Made by a program: the position numbers and the translations under genes
The notes under the pieces: generated by a model
The model's database searches: none
What the model saw: the letters and a program-made list of their open reading frames with translations, nothing else
What the model was told of the DNA's origin: nothing
Shown here: one piece after another, positions 18,610-28,258 of the stretch
Layout: each line of letters opens with the position of its first letter
How positions within the stretch are numbered: position 1 is the first letter of the stretch
Assembly (NCBI RefSeq): GCF_000819785.1
Contig: NZ_CDBK01000014.1
Location: forward strand, 62,001-126,000
DNA: 64,000 nucleotides
Source: Aeromonas caviae
GTDB taxonomy: Bacteria > Pseudomonadota > Gammaproteobacteria > Enterobacterales > Aeromonadaceae
Direction: 5' to 3'

Positions 18610-19203
18610 TTAGTCACCCTGATAGGTCTGGACGAAGGCGTCCTGGTGGCGCTGGAAGAGCCAGTCCCGCAATTGTTCCTGATCCTCCTTGCCCAGTCGG
18701 AACTGGACGGCCCAGTCATGGTGATGTTGATTGGCATCCACGTGCCTGATGAGGGTGCCTGTCATGGCCAGGGGAGGGAGATCCTCGATGCGAAGGTATC
18801 CGCCAAGTGGATCTCCCTTGGCAGAGGAGTCCGGCAAGCCGGCCACGATGAGACCGCCAAGGGAGAGGCTGTATACCTCGTACTCCGCGTCTTCGGTGCA
18901 GAGCACGGCCTTTTCGTCGAGTCGCCAGGCGCGCAGATGGGGCGAACCTAGCTCGGTAATGGTCGGCGCGGCGATGCGCAGCTCGGTGTGGCCCTCCTCT
19001 GCCTGGGTGCAGTGGAGCGGGAAACGCAATTGGTAGCCGGCGATGCGGGCTTCGAGTGTCAGAGGCTTGGCTCGCTGCAACAGGCTTTGGAGAGGAAGGG
19101 GCAGGGTGCCGCGCAGGTATTGGCTGGTGGCAATGTCTTCATCGTTTCCCAGGTCCCGCAGCATGGCCAGTTCTTCATCGGTGAGGAGCTGATGCTTGTC
19201 CAT
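18610..19203 (-). CDS. PilZ-like domain protein, function unknown
   Basis: 197 residues not recognised as a named protein. The middle and C-terminal parts look like a PilZ fold: a YSLSLGGLIVAG stretch in the place of the D/N-x-S-x-x-G box, followed by a beta-rich region and a final helix with FRLGKEDQEQLRDWLFQRHQ. The arginine motif that would bind cyclic di-GMP is not clear, so ligand binding is doubtful. The N-terminus (LLTDEELAMLRDLG) is helical and acidic. No signal peptide. It lies between greA and yhbY and is probably transcribed alone. Confidence 0.65.
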   Translation of the reverse strand: MDKHQLLTDEELAMLRDLGNDEDIATSQYLRGTLPLPLQSLLQRAKPLTLEARIAGYQLRFPLHCTQAEEGHTELRIAAPTITELGSPHLRAWRLDEKAVLCTEDAEYEVYSLSLGGLIVAGLPDSSAKGDPLGGYLRIEDLPPLAMTGTLIRHVDANQHHHDWAVQFRLGKEDQEQLRDWLFQRHQDAFVQTYQGD

Positions 19204-19284
19204 AGTGGGTGTCCGCGACTATTCATCGCAGGTTAAGGGCCTGACCACTATTTTGGCAAGCGACTTGGGAAGAAGGGAAATGAA

Positions 19285-19306
19285 GGAAAGAGCGAATGCT
19301 CTTTCC
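19285..19306 (-). terminator. Hairpin downstream of yhbY
   Basis: Stem GGAAAGAGC (19285-19293) and GCTCTTTCC (19298-19306), positioned just after the yhbY stop on the minus strand. The T-run on the minus strand is poor (CTTCATTT), so termination may be partial. Confidence 0.5.
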
Positions 19307-19308
19307 TG

Positions 19309-19605
19309 TTACTTGCGCGGCAACTGGATCTTGGGCTCTTTGGCCTGACGGTAGATGGTCAGTACATGGCCCATGCTCTGTACCTTGATGGAGCCGGTCT
19401 CGCGAACGATGGCATCCATCACCAGCTGTTTCATCTCACGATCTTCAGACGCAACCTTAACCTTGATCAGCTCGTGGTGGTTCAGGGCCAGATCGATCTC
19501 GGCCAGCACCCCTTCGGTCAGACCGTGTTGTCCCAGCAGGACGACCGGCTTCAGACTGTGGGCCAGGCCCTTGAGGTACTGTTTCTGTTTATTGTTGAGA
19601 ATCAT
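19309..19605 (-). CDS. yhbY: YhbY, CRM-domain RNA-binding protein of the pre-50S ribosome
   Basis: 98 residues, a single CRM (CRS1-YhbY) domain with an IF3-C-like fold. The core is seen as LKGLAHSLKPVVLLGQHGLTE, which carries the G-x-x-G-type loop, and ALNHHELIKVKVA. E. coli YhbY associates with precursors of the large ribosomal subunit. It is divergent from rlmE with 97 bp between, the same yhbY/rlmE arrangement as in E. coli, so both ribosome-maturation genes likely share a regulatory region. Confidence 0.95.
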   Translation of the reverse strand: MILNNKQKQYLKGLAHSLKPVVLLGQHGLTEGVLAEIDLALNHHELIKVKVASEDREMKQLVMDAIVRETGSIKVQSMGHVLTIYRQAKEPKIQLPRK

Positions 19606-19702
19606 GGCAATTTCTTCATAAGTCAGGGTTGAAAGGGGCGTATTCTACCCCCACTTAGCCCTTAATACTAATAACCCTTGTGGTTTTTTAAAGTCGACAA
19701 TC

Positions 19703-20332
19703 ATGACCCAGAAAAAACGTTCCCCCAGTTCAACCCGCTGGTTAAAAGAACATTTCGACGACCAATACGTCAAGAAAGCCCAGAAGTTGGGACTGCGCTC
19801 TCGCGCCGTTTTCAAGATCGATGAGATCCAGGGCAAAGACCGGCTGCTCAAGCCGGGGATGACGGTAGTGGACCTGGGGGCTGCTCCCGGTGGCTGGTCC
19901 CAATTTGCCATCGACCAGGTTGGTGACAAGGGGCGCGTCATTGCGTGCGATATTTTGCCGATGGATTCCATTGCCGGTGTCGATTTCCTGCAAGGGGACT
20001 TTCGGGAGGAAACTGTACTCGGCGCCTTGCTGGAGCGAGTCAGCCCCGACAAGGTGGATGTCGTCATGTCGGACATGGCACCCAACATGAGCGGCACCCA
20101 GCAGGTGGATCAGGCCCGTGCCATGTACCTGGTGGAACTGGCGCTGGACATGTGCAATCAGGTCCTGAGCAGTAATGGCAGTTTTGTAGTCAAGGTGTTC
20201 CAGGGGGAGGGGTTTGATGCCTATCTCAATGAAATACGTAGACTTTTCTCTGTCGTCAAGATTCGAAAACCAGACTCGTCCCGTGCCCGTTCACGAGAAG
20301 TCTACATTGTGGCTACCGGTTTTAAACTGTAG
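19703..20332 (+). CDS. rlmE: RlmE (RrmJ/FtsJ), 23S rRNA 2'-O-ribose U2552 methyltransferase
   Basis: Methylates U2552 in the A-loop of 23S rRNA late in 50S assembly. 209 residues. SAM site [14 protein letters not shown], and the catalytic K-D-K-E set: K in [11 protein letters not shown] in SDMAPN, K in [13 protein letters not shown] in [10 protein letters not shown]. It starts at ATG 19703 and is followed 45 bp later by ftsH, the conserved rlmE-ftsH pair that is heat-shock controlled in E. coli. Confidence 0.97.
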   Translation: MTQKKRSPSSTRWLKEHFDDQYVKKAQKLGLRSRAVFKIDEIQGKDRLLKPGMTVVDLGAAPGGWSQFAIDQVGDKGRVIACDILPMDSIAGVDFLQGDFREETVLGALLERVSPDKVDVVMSDMAPNMSGTQQVDQARAMYLVELALDMCNQVLSSNGSFVVKVFQGEGFDAYLNEIRRLFSVVKIRKPDSSRARSREVYIVATGFKL

Positions 20333-20377
20333 TACCCTAACCCTCATCGTTAACTGTCAGTCTGCGAGGTCATTGAT

Positions 20378-22330
20378 TTGAGTGACATGGCGAAAAACCT
20401 AATCCTGTGGCTGGTCATCGCCGTCGTGCTGATGTCGGTGTTCAATAGCTTCAGCCCCAGCGATACCACCAGTCGCCAGCTGGACTATTCCAGCTTCGTG
20501 AAAGAAGTGACCCAGGAGCAGATCCGTGAAGTGCGGATGGATGGCAAGGTCATCAATGGCGTCAAGCGCACCGGTGAACGTTTCACCACCATCATTCCTG
20601 CGCCGGATCCCCAACTGCTCAACGACATGCTCAACCATAACGTCAAGGTGATGGGTGAGAAGCCGGAAGAACCGTCCCTGATCACGTCCATCTTCATCTC
20701 CTGGTTCCCGATGCTGTTGCTGATCGGTGTCTGGGTCTTCTTCATGCGTCAGATGCAGGGCGGCGGCGGCAAGGGTGCCATGTCGTTCGGCAAGAGCAAG
20801 GCTCGCCTGATGAGCGAAGATCAGATCAAGACTACCTTTGCCGACGTAGCCGGTTGTGACGAGGCAAAGGAAGAGGTCAAGGAGCTGGTCGACTATCTGC
20901 GTGACCCGACCAAATTCCAGAAGCTGGGTGGCAAGATCCCGACCGGCGTCCTGTTGGTAGGTCCTCCCGGTACCGGTAAGACCCTGCTGGCCAAAGCCAT
21001 TGCAGGCGAGGCCAAGGTGCCGTTCTTCACCATTTCAGGTTCGGACTTCGTGGAAATGTTCGTGGGTGTCGGTGCCTCCCGGGTGCGTGACATGTTCGAA
21101 CAGGCCAAGAAATCCTCCCCCTGCATCATCTTCATCGATGAGATCGATGCGGTCGGTCGCCAGCGTGGCGCCGGTCTGGGTGGTGGTCACGACGAACGTG
21201 AGCAGACCCTGAACCAGATGCTGGTTGAAATGGATGGTTTTGAAGGCAATGAAGGCATCATCGTCATCGCCGCCACCAACCGTCCCGACGTACTGGATCC
21301 TGCTCTGCTGCGTCCAGGTCGTTTCGACCGCCAGGTCGTGGTCGGCTTGCCGGATGTTCGCGGTCGTGAGCAGATCCTGAAAGTGCACATGCGCAAGGTA
21401 CCGCTGGCGGATGACGTCAATCCGGCGCTGATTGCCCGTGGTACCCCTGGTTTCTCCGGTGCCGATCTGGCCAACCTGGTGAACGAGGCTGCCCTCTTCT
21501 CTGCTCGCGAGAGCCGCCGAGTGGTCTCCATGCTGGAGTTCGAAAAGGCGAAGGACAAGATCATGATGGGGGCGGAACGTCGCTCCATGGTGATGAAAGA
21601 GTCCGAGAAGGAGATGACGGCCTATCATGAAGCGGGTCACGCCATCATTGGTCGCGTGGTGCCGGATCATGACCCTGTCTACAAGGTCTCCATCATTCCG
21701 CGCGGCCGTGCGCTGGGTGTGACCATGTACCTGCCGGAACAGGACCGCTGGAGCCACTCCAAGCAGCATCTGGAGTCCATGATCTCCAGCCTGTATGGCG
21801 GTCGTCTGGCGGAAGAGTTGATCTACGGTGCCGAGAAGGTATCGACCGGTGCATCCAACGACATCGAACGTGCCACCGACATCGCCCGCAAGATGGTGAC
21901 CCAGTGGGGCATGTCCGAGCGTCTCGGCCCCATGCTTTACGCAGAAGAGGACGGTGAAGTCTTCCTCGGCCGCAGCATGGCCAAGGCCAAGCACATGTCT
22001 GACGATACCGCCCGCATCATCGATGCAGAGGTCAAGCAGGTCATCGATCGCAACTACGATCGTGCCAAGCAGATCCTGCTGGACAACATGGATGTGCTGC
22101 ACACCATGAAAGATGCATTGATGAAGTACGAGACCATCGATGCCAAGCAGATCGATGATCTGATGGCGCGTCGCGAAGTCCGTGCTCCCAGCAACTGGCA
22201 TGATGAGCACGGTGACACCCCGCAAGGTGGTGCCAGCGTGAACAACGGGCCGGAGGGCAAGGCGCCGGCTGAAGAGGGCAATGCACCTCTGAGTGACATC
22301 GACAAGGCGAACGATGTCCCGGCCAAATAA
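20378..22330 (+). CDS. ftsH: FtsH, membrane-anchored AAA+ zinc protease (TTG start)
   Basis: 650 residues. Two membrane helices (about 8-25 and 100-120) enclose a periplasmic domain. The AAA domain has [17 protein letters not shown] and the second-region arginines in [20 protein letters not shown]. The zinc peptidase site is HEAGH. It degrades membrane and short-lived cytoplasmic proteins such as LpxC and sigma-32 in E. coli. TTG 20378 ([10 protein letters not shown]) is 8 bases after GAGG, whereas ATG 20387 is too far, so TTG is preferred. The C-terminus is a disordered G/P/E-rich tail. Confidence 0.97.
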   Translation: MSDMAKNLILWLVIAVVLMSVFNSFSPSDTTSRQLDYSSFVKEVTQEQIREVRMDGKVINGVKRTGERFTTIIPAPDPQLLNDMLNHNVKVMGEKPEEPSLITSIFISWFPMLLLIGVWVFFMRQMQGGGGKGAMSFGKSKARLMSEDQIKTTFADVAGCDEAKEEVKELVDYLRDPTKFQKLGGKIPTGVLLVGPPGTGKTLLAKAIAGEAKVPFFTISGSDFVEMFVGVGASRVRDMFEQAKKSSPCIIFIDEIDAVGRQRGAGLGGGHDEREQTLNQMLVEMDGFEGNEGIIVIAATNRPDVLDPALLRPGRFDRQVVVGLPDVRGREQILKVHMRKVPLADDVNPALIARGTPGFSGADLANLVNEAALFSARESRRVVSMLEFEKAKDKIMMGAERRSMVMKESEKEMTAYHEAGHAIIGRVVPDHDPVYKVSIIPRGRALGVTMYLPEQDRWSHSKQHLESMISSLYGGRLAEELIYGAEKVSTGASNDIERATDIARKMVTQWGMSERLGPMLYAEEDGEVFLGRSMAKAKHMSDDTARIIDAEVKQVIDRNYDRAKQILLDNMDVLHTMKDALMKYETIDAKQIDDLMARREVRAPSNWHDEHGDTPQGGASVNNGPEGKAPAEEGNAPLSDIDKANDVPAK

Positions 22331-22343
22331 GTTGCCATGATAC

Positions 22344-22371
22344 AAACCCCGGGCTTGCCCGGGGTTTTTCT
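22344..22371 (+). terminator. Intrinsic terminator after ftsH
   Basis: Stem AAACCCCGGG (22344-22353) and CCCGGGGTTT (22358-22367), CTTG loop, then T-run. folP begins 44 bp beyond, so either read-through or a promoter in the short gap must serve it. Confidence 0.88.
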
Positions 22372-22414
22372 TTGCACGAAGCGTTTGCCGCTCTTGTTGG
22401 AGGTAGTTGAAGCA

Positions 22415-23260
22415 ATGCAGTTAATCAGCAAGGGACGTACCCTTTCTCTCGACCGTCCCCATGTCATGGGGATTCTCAATGTGACGCCGGACTCCTTTTC
22501 AGATGGTGGCCGCTTCAAGCAGATCGATCTGGCGTTGGGTCATGCCCGCGACATGGTGGCCGATGGGGCCACCCTTATCGATATAGGTGGCGAGTCGACC
22601 CGCCCCGGTGCCCCCGACGTCAGCGAACAAGAAGAGCTGGACAGGGTCATCCCCGTGGTGGAGCGCATGGTCGCCGAGCTGGATGTGATGATCTCCCTCG
22701 ATACCTCCAAGGCGATTGTCATGCGGGAGGGGTGTGCTGCAGGTGGTCACCTCATCAATGATGTCCGCGCCCTGCAAGAGCCGGGAGCGCTGGGCGCAGC
22801 CGCCGAGGCTGGCGTACCGGTATGCCTCATGCACATGCAGGGGCAGCCCCGTACCATGCAGGTGGAGCCGCACTATGACGATCTGGTGGGGGAGGTGAGA
22901 GCCTTCTTTGACGAGCGGATTGCCGCTTGTCTGGGGGCCGGTATCCCGCGTGAGCATCTGGTATTGGATCCAGGCTATGGCTTTGGCAAGACGCTGGCGC
23001 ACAACTATCAGCTGTTGGCCCAGCAGGCGTCACTGCTCGATTACCAACTTCCGCTCTTGGTGGGCATGTCACGAAAGTCTATGATAGGCAACCTGCTTGA
23101 CCGCCTGGTAGACGAGCGGTTGGCTGGTAGTCTGGCCTGTGCCCTGATCGGGTTGCAACATGGCGCCAGGATCATCCGGGTGCACGACGTGCGGGCCACC
23201 ATGGATGTCTTGCGTACAGGCTGGATGACCATGACGGGACAAGATTTCATATCCAAATAG
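22415..23260 (+). CDS. folP: FolP, dihydropteroate synthase
   Basis: Joins p-aminobenzoate to dihydropterin pyrophosphate in folate synthesis and is the sulfonamide target. 281 residues from ATG 22415 (MQLISKGRTLSL), behind TTGGAGG at a slightly long distance. Motifs: GILNVTPDSFSDGG, GGESTRPGA, DPGYGFGKT, GMSRKSMIGNLL. The longer frame from 22337 runs through the ftsH terminator and is not real. glmM follows after 18 bp, the conserved folP-glmM pair. Confidence 0.96.
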   Translation: MQLISKGRTLSLDRPHVMGILNVTPDSFSDGGRFKQIDLALGHARDMVADGATLIDIGGESTRPGAPDVSEQEELDRVIPVVERMVAELDVMISLDTSKAIVMREGCAAGGHLINDVRALQEPGALGAAAEAGVPVCLMHMQGQPRTMQVEPHYDDLVGEVRAFFDERIAACLGAGIPREHLVLDPGYGFGKTLAHNYQLLAQQASLLDYQLPLLVGMSRKSMIGNLLDRLVDERLAGSLACALIGLQHGARIIRVHDVRATMDVLRTGWMTMTGQDFISK

Positions 23261-23278
23261 AAAAACGAGAAACAGACA

Positions 23279-24613
23279 ATGACCAGAAAGTACTTCGGCA
23301 CCGACGGCGTGCGCGGCAAGGTGGGTGAATACCCAATCACCCCGGATTTCGTCATGAAACTGGGCTGGGCCGCCGGCAAGGTGCTCTCCAAGAAAGGGAC
23401 CAAGAAGGTGCTGATCGGCAAGGATACCCGTATCTCCGGTTACATGCTGGAGTCGGCACTGGAGGCGGGGCTCTCCGCCGCCGGTCTCAAAGCCATACTG
23501 ATGGGACCCATGCCCACCCCGGCGGTTGCCTACCTGACTCGCACCTTCCGTGCCGAAGCCGGCATCGTCATCAGTGCATCCCACAACCCCTATTACGACA
23601 ACGGCATCAAGTTCTTCTCCGCCGACGGCACCAAGCTGCCCGATGATGTCGAGCTGGCCATCGAAGCCGAGCTCGACAACGAACTCAAGTGCGTGGAGTC
23701 CGCGGAGCTTGGCAAGGCGCAGCGCATCGATGATGCGGCTGGTCGCTACATCGAATTCTGCAAGAGCACCTTCCCCTCCAATCTGAGCCTGGAAGGGCTG
23801 AAAATGGTAGTGGATTGCGGTCATGGTGCCACCTACCACATCGCCCCTTCCGTCTTCCGCGAACTGGGTGCCGAAGTCATCGCCATCGGCTGCAGCCCGG
23901 ATGGGCTCAACATCAATGACGGCGTCGGTTCCACCGCACCGGAGGCGCTGGCCGCCAAGGTCCAGGAGTGCAAAGCCGATCTCGGCGTTGCCTTCGACGG
24001 TGACGGCGACCGTCTGGTGATGGTGGACAGCACAGGTTACATCATCGACGGAGATGAGATCCTCTACATCATCGCCCGGGATGCCCTGCGCCATGGCCGT
24101 CTCAAGGGCGGTGTGGTGGGCACCCTGATGGCCAACATGGGGCTGGAGCTGGCGCTTCAGACCCTGGGCATCCCCTTTGCCCGTGCCAAGGTAGGTGACC
24201 GCTACGTGCTTGAAATGATGAACGAGAAGGGCTGGCGCATCGGGGGCGAAAACTCCGGTCACATCATCTGCCTGGATCAGACCACCACGGGGGATGGTAT
24301 CGTCGCCGCCCTGCAGGTGCTGACGGCCATGCGCAGTGCCGAGATGCCGCTGGCCAAATTGCGTTCGGGCATGAGCAAGTTCCCGCAAGTGCTGGTCAAT
24401 GTGCGCTTCGCCGAAGGCAAGGATCCGCTGACCTCCAGTGCCGTTCAGCAGGAAGTGGCGGCAGTGGAGCTGGAACTGGCCGGCCGTGGCCGGGTGCTGT
24501 TGCGCAAATCCGGCACCGAGCCCCTGATCCGGGTCATGGTCGAAGGTGAACACGAACAGCAGGTGCGCGATATGGCAGAGCGCATCGCCAAACAGGTCGA
24601 ATCGGCGTTTTAA
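23279..24613 (+). CDS. glmM: GlmM, phosphoglucosamine mutase
   Basis: Interconverts glucosamine 6-phosphate and 1-phosphate for UDP-GlcNAc, the precursor of peptidoglycan and lipopolysaccharide. 444 residues. N-terminal [12 protein letters not shown], the phosphoserine loop [20 protein letters not shown] near 100, the metal site DGDGDR, and the C-terminal phosphate clamp [12 protein letters not shown]. The domains are in the standard order of alpha-D-phosphohexomutases. It is followed by a long-stem hairpin. Confidence 0.97.
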   Translation: MTRKYFGTDGVRGKVGEYPITPDFVMKLGWAAGKVLSKKGTKKVLIGKDTRISGYMLESALEAGLSAAGLKAILMGPMPTPAVAYLTRTFRAEAGIVISASHNPYYDNGIKFFSADGTKLPDDVELAIEAELDNELKCVESAELGKAQRIDDAAGRYIEFCKSTFPSNLSLEGLKMVVDCGHGATYHIAPSVFRELGAEVIAIGCSPDGLNINDGVGSTAPEALAAKVQECKADLGVAFDGDGDRLVMVDSTGYIIDGDEILYIIARDALRHGRLKGGVVGTLMANMGLELALQTLGIPFARAKVGDRYVLEMMNEKGWRIGGENSGHIICLDQTTTGDGIVAALQVLTAMRSAEMPLAKLRSGMSKFPQVLVNVRFAEGKDPLTSSAVQQEVAAVELELAGRGRVLLRKSGTEPLIRVMVEGEHEQQVRDMAERIAKQVESAF

Positions 24614-24618
24614 TGAAC

Positions 24619-24648
24619 AACCAAGGCGGCTTTTTAGTCGCCTTGGTT
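24619..24648 (+). terminator. Hairpin after glmM
   Basis: Perfect 10 bp stem, AACCAAGGCG (24619-24628) with CGCCTTGGTT (24639-24648) and a 10-base loop. The downstream T content is modest (GTATCTTGTT), so it may be a partial terminator before tpiA. Confidence 0.65.
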
Positions 24649-24744
24649 GTATCTTGTTCAAACGATTCGAAAATTTGAAAATAGCACTTGTCAGCTGAGC
24701 ATCCTCTGGATATTATCAGCCCCGCTTTCGCAAGGGAGTTGCCG

Positions 24745-25509
24745 ATGGGACATCGCAAGCCGTTTGTAGCAGCCAACTGGAAGTTACACGGTAGTAGGTC
24801 GCAGTTAGAGCAGTTTACGAGTCAGTGCACAGAACGCATTGATGAAGACGTAGATGTGGTCTTGTGTCCATCCCATGTGCATCTCGGTTTCACGGCCGAA
24901 CTGCTCGGTGAGCAGGGAAGAGTGAAGCTGGGGGCTCAGAACGTGAGTCAGCACAGACAGGGCGCTTATACGGGTGAAATCTCGTGTGGGATGCTGGTCG
25001 AGGCAGGTTGCCGATATGTACTTGTTGGCCACTCCGAGCGCAGGCGTCTCTTTGGTGAGACCAGTTTTATCGTCGCAGAGAAGTTTGCGGCAGTCAGAGC
25101 AGCAGGTCTGATACCCATACTTTGTTTGGGTGAGTCAGGAGCAGCGAGGCAGGCAAGAAGAACCTTCGAGGTGATTGCCGAGGAACTGGACATAGTCATA
25201 GAGAAAAATGGCGCGATGGCTTTCGATAATGCTATCATCGCCTACGAGCCAATCTGGGCTGTAGGTACAGGTAAATGCGCCACACCCGAGCAGGCACAAG
25301 AGGTTCATTCCTTTATTCGCGGTCGCTTGGCGGAGGATACTCCGGTAATAGGTGAGAAAGTCAGAATCATCTATGGTGGGAGCGTGACACCGGCCAATGC
25401 ACAAGATTTGTTTGCGCAGCCCGATATTGATGGCGGTCTGATAGGCAAGGCAAGTCTTGATGGCGAGGCGTTTTTAGGAATAGTTGAAGCGGCAAAGGGT
25501 GCAAGTTAA
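24745..25509 (+). CDS. tpiA: Triosephosphate isomerase, divergent copy with atypical codon use
   Basis: 254 residues with all catalytic elements: AANWKLHG (lysine), GHSERR (histidine), AYEPIWAVGTGK (glutamate and loop 6) and YGGSV. It interconverts dihydroxyacetone phosphate and glyceraldehyde 3-phosphate. ATG 24745 follows AAGGGAG. The glmM-tpiA-secG order is known from Pseudomonas and Shewanella. Odd: the gene is visibly less GC-rich than its neighbours and uses AGA, AGG and ATA often, unlike a highly expressed glycolytic gene. The protein is also well diverged from E. coli TpiA. A second, main tpiA elsewhere is likely (inference). Confidence 0.94.
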   Translation: MGHRKPFVAANWKLHGSRSQLEQFTSQCTERIDEDVDVVLCPSHVHLGFTAELLGEQGRVKLGAQNVSQHRQGAYTGEISCGMLVEAGCRYVLVGHSERRRLFGETSFIVAEKFAAVRAAGLIPILCLGESGAARQARRTFEVIAEELDIVIEKNGAMAFDNAIIAYEPIWAVGTGKCATPEQAQEVHSFIRGRLAEDTPVIGEKVRIIYGGSVTPANAQDLFAQPDIDGGLIGKASLDGEAFLGIVEAAKGAS

Positions 25510-25836
25510 ATGTACGAGATTCTTTTGGTCGTTTATCTGCTGGTATCGCTGGCTCTGATTGGTCTGGTGATGATTCAGCAAGGTAAAGGGGCTGATATGG
25601 GCGCCTCCTTCGGCGCAGGGGCATCGAACACAGTGTTCGGCTCCGGTGGTTCAGGCAGCTTCCTGACCCGCACAACAGCGATTTTGGCTACTCTGTTTTT
25701 CTTGATTAGTCTGGTTCTGGGTTCCATGTCCAGCAACAAGGTCAAGCAGGGTAGTGAATGGGAAAATCTGCAACAGACTCAACAAGTTGAGCAGAGCAAA
25801 GCGCCAGTGAAGAAAGATACTGACGTTCCCGAATAA
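25510..25836 (+). CDS. secG: SecG, preprotein translocase subunit
   Basis: 108-residue membrane protein that joins SecYE and speeds translocation with SecA. Two membrane helices (about 3-23 and 53-73) flank the conserved loop GKGADMGASFGAGASNTVFG; the C-terminus is polar, rich in Q, K and D. It starts directly after the tpiA TAA, so it is probably translated with it. It is followed by a tRNA-Leu, the secG-leuU order of E. coli. Confidence 0.96.
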   Translation: MYEILLVVYLLVSLALIGLVMIQQGKGADMGASFGAGASNTVFGSGGSGSFLTRTTAILATLFFLISLVLGSMSSNKVKQGSEWENLQQTQQVEQSKAPVKKDTDVPE

Positions 25837-25843
25837 GAGTTTT

Positions 25844-25928
25844 GCCGTGGTGGTGGAATTGGTAGACACGCTATCTTGAGGGGGTAGTGCTCTAGGGTGT
25901 GCGGGTTCGAGTCCCGCCCACGGCACCA
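25844..25928 (+). tRNA. leuU: tRNA-Leu (anticodon GAG)
   Basis: 85 nt including encoded CCA. The acceptor stem GCCGTGG pairs with CCACGGC. It has a long class-II variable arm, anticodon stem CTATC/GGTAG with loop TTGAGGG (anticodon GAG), and T-loop GGTTCGAGTCCC. Starts 7 bp after the secG stop, so it is likely processed from that transcript. Matches E. coli leuU in place and sequence. Confidence 0.97.
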
Positions 25929-25974
25929 ATTAAGCAGTGAACCCGGGTAACCGGGATGTTATAGCCACTGAGTA

Positions 25975-26003
25975 TTGTCTCACGAGAGTGAAGTGGCTAT
26001 AAT
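25975..26003 (+). promoter_or_regulatory. Sigma-70 promoter of the initiator tRNA-rimP-nusA-infB operon
   Basis: TTGTCT (25975-25980) and TATAAT (25998-26003) are separated by exactly 17 bp and lie 16 bp before the tRNA-fMet. A perfect -10 and good -35 make this the clearest promoter in the window. Confidence 0.88.
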
Positions 26004-26019
26004 CTCGCACGATTTCGGA

Positions 26020-26096
<77 letters not shown>

Positions 26097-26162
26097 AATT
26101 TCACGCATTTCCTACGCTCAGGAAGGCGGTCGCTGCGAGGCGACAATCAGGGTAAAGCGCCA

Positions 26163-26190
26163 AGCCCCGATTTGACATCGGGGCTTTTTG
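26163..26190 (+). terminator. Terminator/attenuator between initiator tRNA and rimP
   Basis: Stem AGCCCCGAT (26163-26171) and ATCGGGGCT (26177-26185), TTGAC loop, then TTTTTG. It separates the tRNA from rimP-nusA-infB although they share a promoter. In E. coli, terminators at this place let NusA limit its own operon; the same role here is inferred. Confidence 0.85.
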
Positions 26191-26262
26191 TTATGTGCAA
26201 TTTACTCTGAATCTATTTCTATCTGGGCTATATGCCCTTTTTTCGTTTTTCGGAGGGTGACT

Positions 26263-26721
26263 TTGGCTACGTTGGAACAACGTTTGACCGATCTGCTCGA
26301 GGCTCCGGTCGTTGCCTTGGGTTTTGAACTGTGGGGTATCGAGTTTATCCGTGCGGGTAAGCACTCGACCTTGCGCGTTTTCATCGACTCGGAGCAAGGC
26401 GTGACGGTGGAAGACTGTGCCGAGGTGAGCCGCCAGGTCGGCGCCATCATGGATGTCGAAGATCCCATCACCGAGGAGTACTACCTTGAGGTGTCTTCCC
26501 CGGGTCTGGATCGTCCACTGTTCAAGGTCGCCCAGTTCGAAAAATACGTTGGCCAGGAGGCGGCGGTAACGCTTCGGATGGCAACAAACAACCGCCGCAA
26601 ATTCAAAGGCGTAATCAAAGCCGTGCAGGGGGACATGATCACTCTGACGGTAGATGGTAAGGACGAGGTGTTGGCTTTCACCAATATCCAAAAAGCGAAC
26701 ATAGTGCCGAACTTTGGTTAA
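26263..26721 (+). CDS. rimP: RimP, 30S ribosome maturation factor (TTG start)
   Basis: 152-residue two-domain protein that helps assemble the 30S subunit head. [20 protein letters not shown] and [22 protein letters not shown] are the family signatures; the C-terminal SH3-like part ends [18 protein letters not shown] 26263 is six bases after GGAGGG and aligns with the E. coli N-terminus (STLEQ). GTG 26257 is part of the ribosome site, and the longer frame from 26188 crosses the terminator. Confidence 0.95.
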   Translation: MATLEQRLTDLLEAPVVALGFELWGIEFIRAGKHSTLRVFIDSEQGVTVEDCAEVSRQVGAIMDVEDPITEEYYLEVSSPGLDRPLFKVAQFEKYVGQEAAVTLRMATNNRRKFKGVIKAVQGDMITLTVDGKDEVLAFTNIQKANIVPNFG

Positions 26722-26735
26722 CGAGGCTATCGGAT

Positions 26736-28238
26736 ATGAATAAAGAGATTTTGCTGGTCGTTGACGCTGTGTCCAACGAGAAGGCTGTCCCCCGCGAGAA
26801 GATTTTCCAGGCTCTGGAGACTGCGCTGGCGACTGCGACCAAGAAAAAATACGAAGGCGAGATTGAAGTGCGTGTCGAGATCGATCGCAAGACCGGTGAC
26901 TATGACACCTATCGTCGTTGGGTCGTGGTGGCCGATCAGGCTTCCATGGAGAACCCGTACGGGGAAATCACTCTCGAAGCCGCTCAGATCGAGCAGCCGG
27001 ATATCCAGATCGGCGACTATGTTGAAGACCAGATTGACTCTGTGACCTTCGACCGTATCACCACCCAGACCGCCAAGCAGGTCATCGTGCAGAAAGTGCG
27101 CGAGGCCGAGCGTTCCCAAGTCGTTGACCAGTTCAAGGACAAGGAAGGCACCATCATCAGCGGCGTGGTCAAGAAGAGCAATCGTGACAACGTGATCCTG
27201 GATCTGGGCAGCAATGCCGAAGCCGTGATCTTCCGTGACGACATGCTGCCCCGTGAGACCTTCCGTCCCGGTGACCGTATCCGTGGCCTGCTCTACGCCG
27301 TGCGTCCGGAAGCCCGTGGTTCCCAGCTGTTCGTCAGCCGCTCCAGCCCGGACTTCCTGAAAGAGCTGTTCCGCATCGAAGTGCCGGAAATCGGCGAAGA
27401 GATGATCGAAATCATGGGCGCCGCCCGTGATCCGGGTTCCCGCGCCAAGATTGCGGTCAAGACCAACGATCGTCGTATCGACCCGATCGGTGCCTGTATC
27501 GGCATGCGTGGTGCCCGCGTTCAGGCCGTCTCCGCCGAGCTGAGCGGTGAGCGTGCCGACATCGTGCTGTACGATGACAACCCGGCCCAATACGTGATCA
27601 ACGCCATGGCGCCAGCCGATGTGGCCTCCATCATCGTCGATGAAGACAACCACACCATGGACATCGCCGTGGAAGCCGCCAACCTGGCCCAGGCCATCGG
27701 CCGCAACGGTCAGAACGTGCGTCTTGCCTCCCAGCTGACCGGTTGGGAACTGAACGTGATGACCGTCGAGGACATGCGTGCCAAGCACCAGGCCGAGAAC
27801 GACCGCATCATGAACCTGTTCACCAGCACCCTCGACATCGACGACGATTTCGCCGGCCTGCTGATGGAAGAGGGCTTCTCCACCCTGGAAGAGATCGCCT
27901 TCGTCCCGGTCAACGAGCTGCTGGCCATCGACGGTCTGGATGAAGACATGGTCGAAGAGCTGCGCAAGCGTGCCAAGGATGCCCTGACCACCAAGGCCCT
28001 GGCCAAAGAAGAATCCTTTGAAGGCGTCGAGCCTTCCGAAGAACTGCTCAATCTCTCCGGCCTCGGTCGTGAAATGGCCTATGCCCTGGCCGCTCGCGGC
28101 GTCGGCACCTTGGAAGATTTGGCAGAGCAAGGTATCGATGACCTTGCCGACATCGAAGAGTTGACCGCCGAGAAGGCAGGTGAGCTCATTATGGCTGCTC
28201 GCAATATCTGTTGGTTCGGAGAAGAGCAGTCTGAATAA
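26736..28238 (+). CDS. nusA: NusA, transcription termination/antitermination factor
   Basis: 500 residues. N-terminal RNA-polymerase-binding domain (about 1-130), S1 domain (about 135-200, [20 protein letters not shown]), two KH domains ([15 protein letters not shown] and [14 protein letters not shown]), and two C-terminal acidic helix-hairpin repeats ([20 protein letters not shown] and the similar block near 430-490) that bind alpha-CTD or lambda N. It starts 14 bp after rimP and is co-transcribed with infB. Confidence 0.97.
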   Translation: MNKEILLVVDAVSNEKAVPREKIFQALETALATATKKKYEGEIEVRVEIDRKTGDYDTYRRWVVVADQASMENPYGEITLEAAQIEQPDIQIGDYVEDQIDSVTFDRITTQTAKQVIVQKVREAERSQVVDQFKDKEGTIISGVVKKSNRDNVILDLGSNAEAVIFRDDMLPRETFRPGDRIRGLLYAVRPEARGSQLFVSRSSPDFLKELFRIEVPEIGEEMIEIMGAARDPGSRAKIAVKTNDRRIDPIGACIGMRGARVQAVSAELSGERADIVLYDDNPAQYVINAMAPADVASIIVDEDNHTMDIAVEAANLAQAIGRNGQNVRLASQLTGWELNVMTVEDMRAKHQAENDRIMNLFTSTLDIDDDFAGLLMEEGFSTLEEIAFVPVNELLAIDGLDEDMVEELRKRAKDALTTKALAKEESFEGVEPSEELLNLSGLGREMAYALAARGVGTLEDLAEQGIDDLADIEELTAEKAGELIMAARNICWFGEEQSE

Positions 28239-28258
28239 GGTCAAACGGAGGAAAATGA

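Noticed and set aside
20378-22330. ftsH or ATP-dependent transporter genes as horizontal elements
   Set aside because: Composition, order and motifs are those of core chromosome; no element ends, integrase or attachment repeats are visible. XerD at 45226 is the housekeeping recombinase in its usual place.
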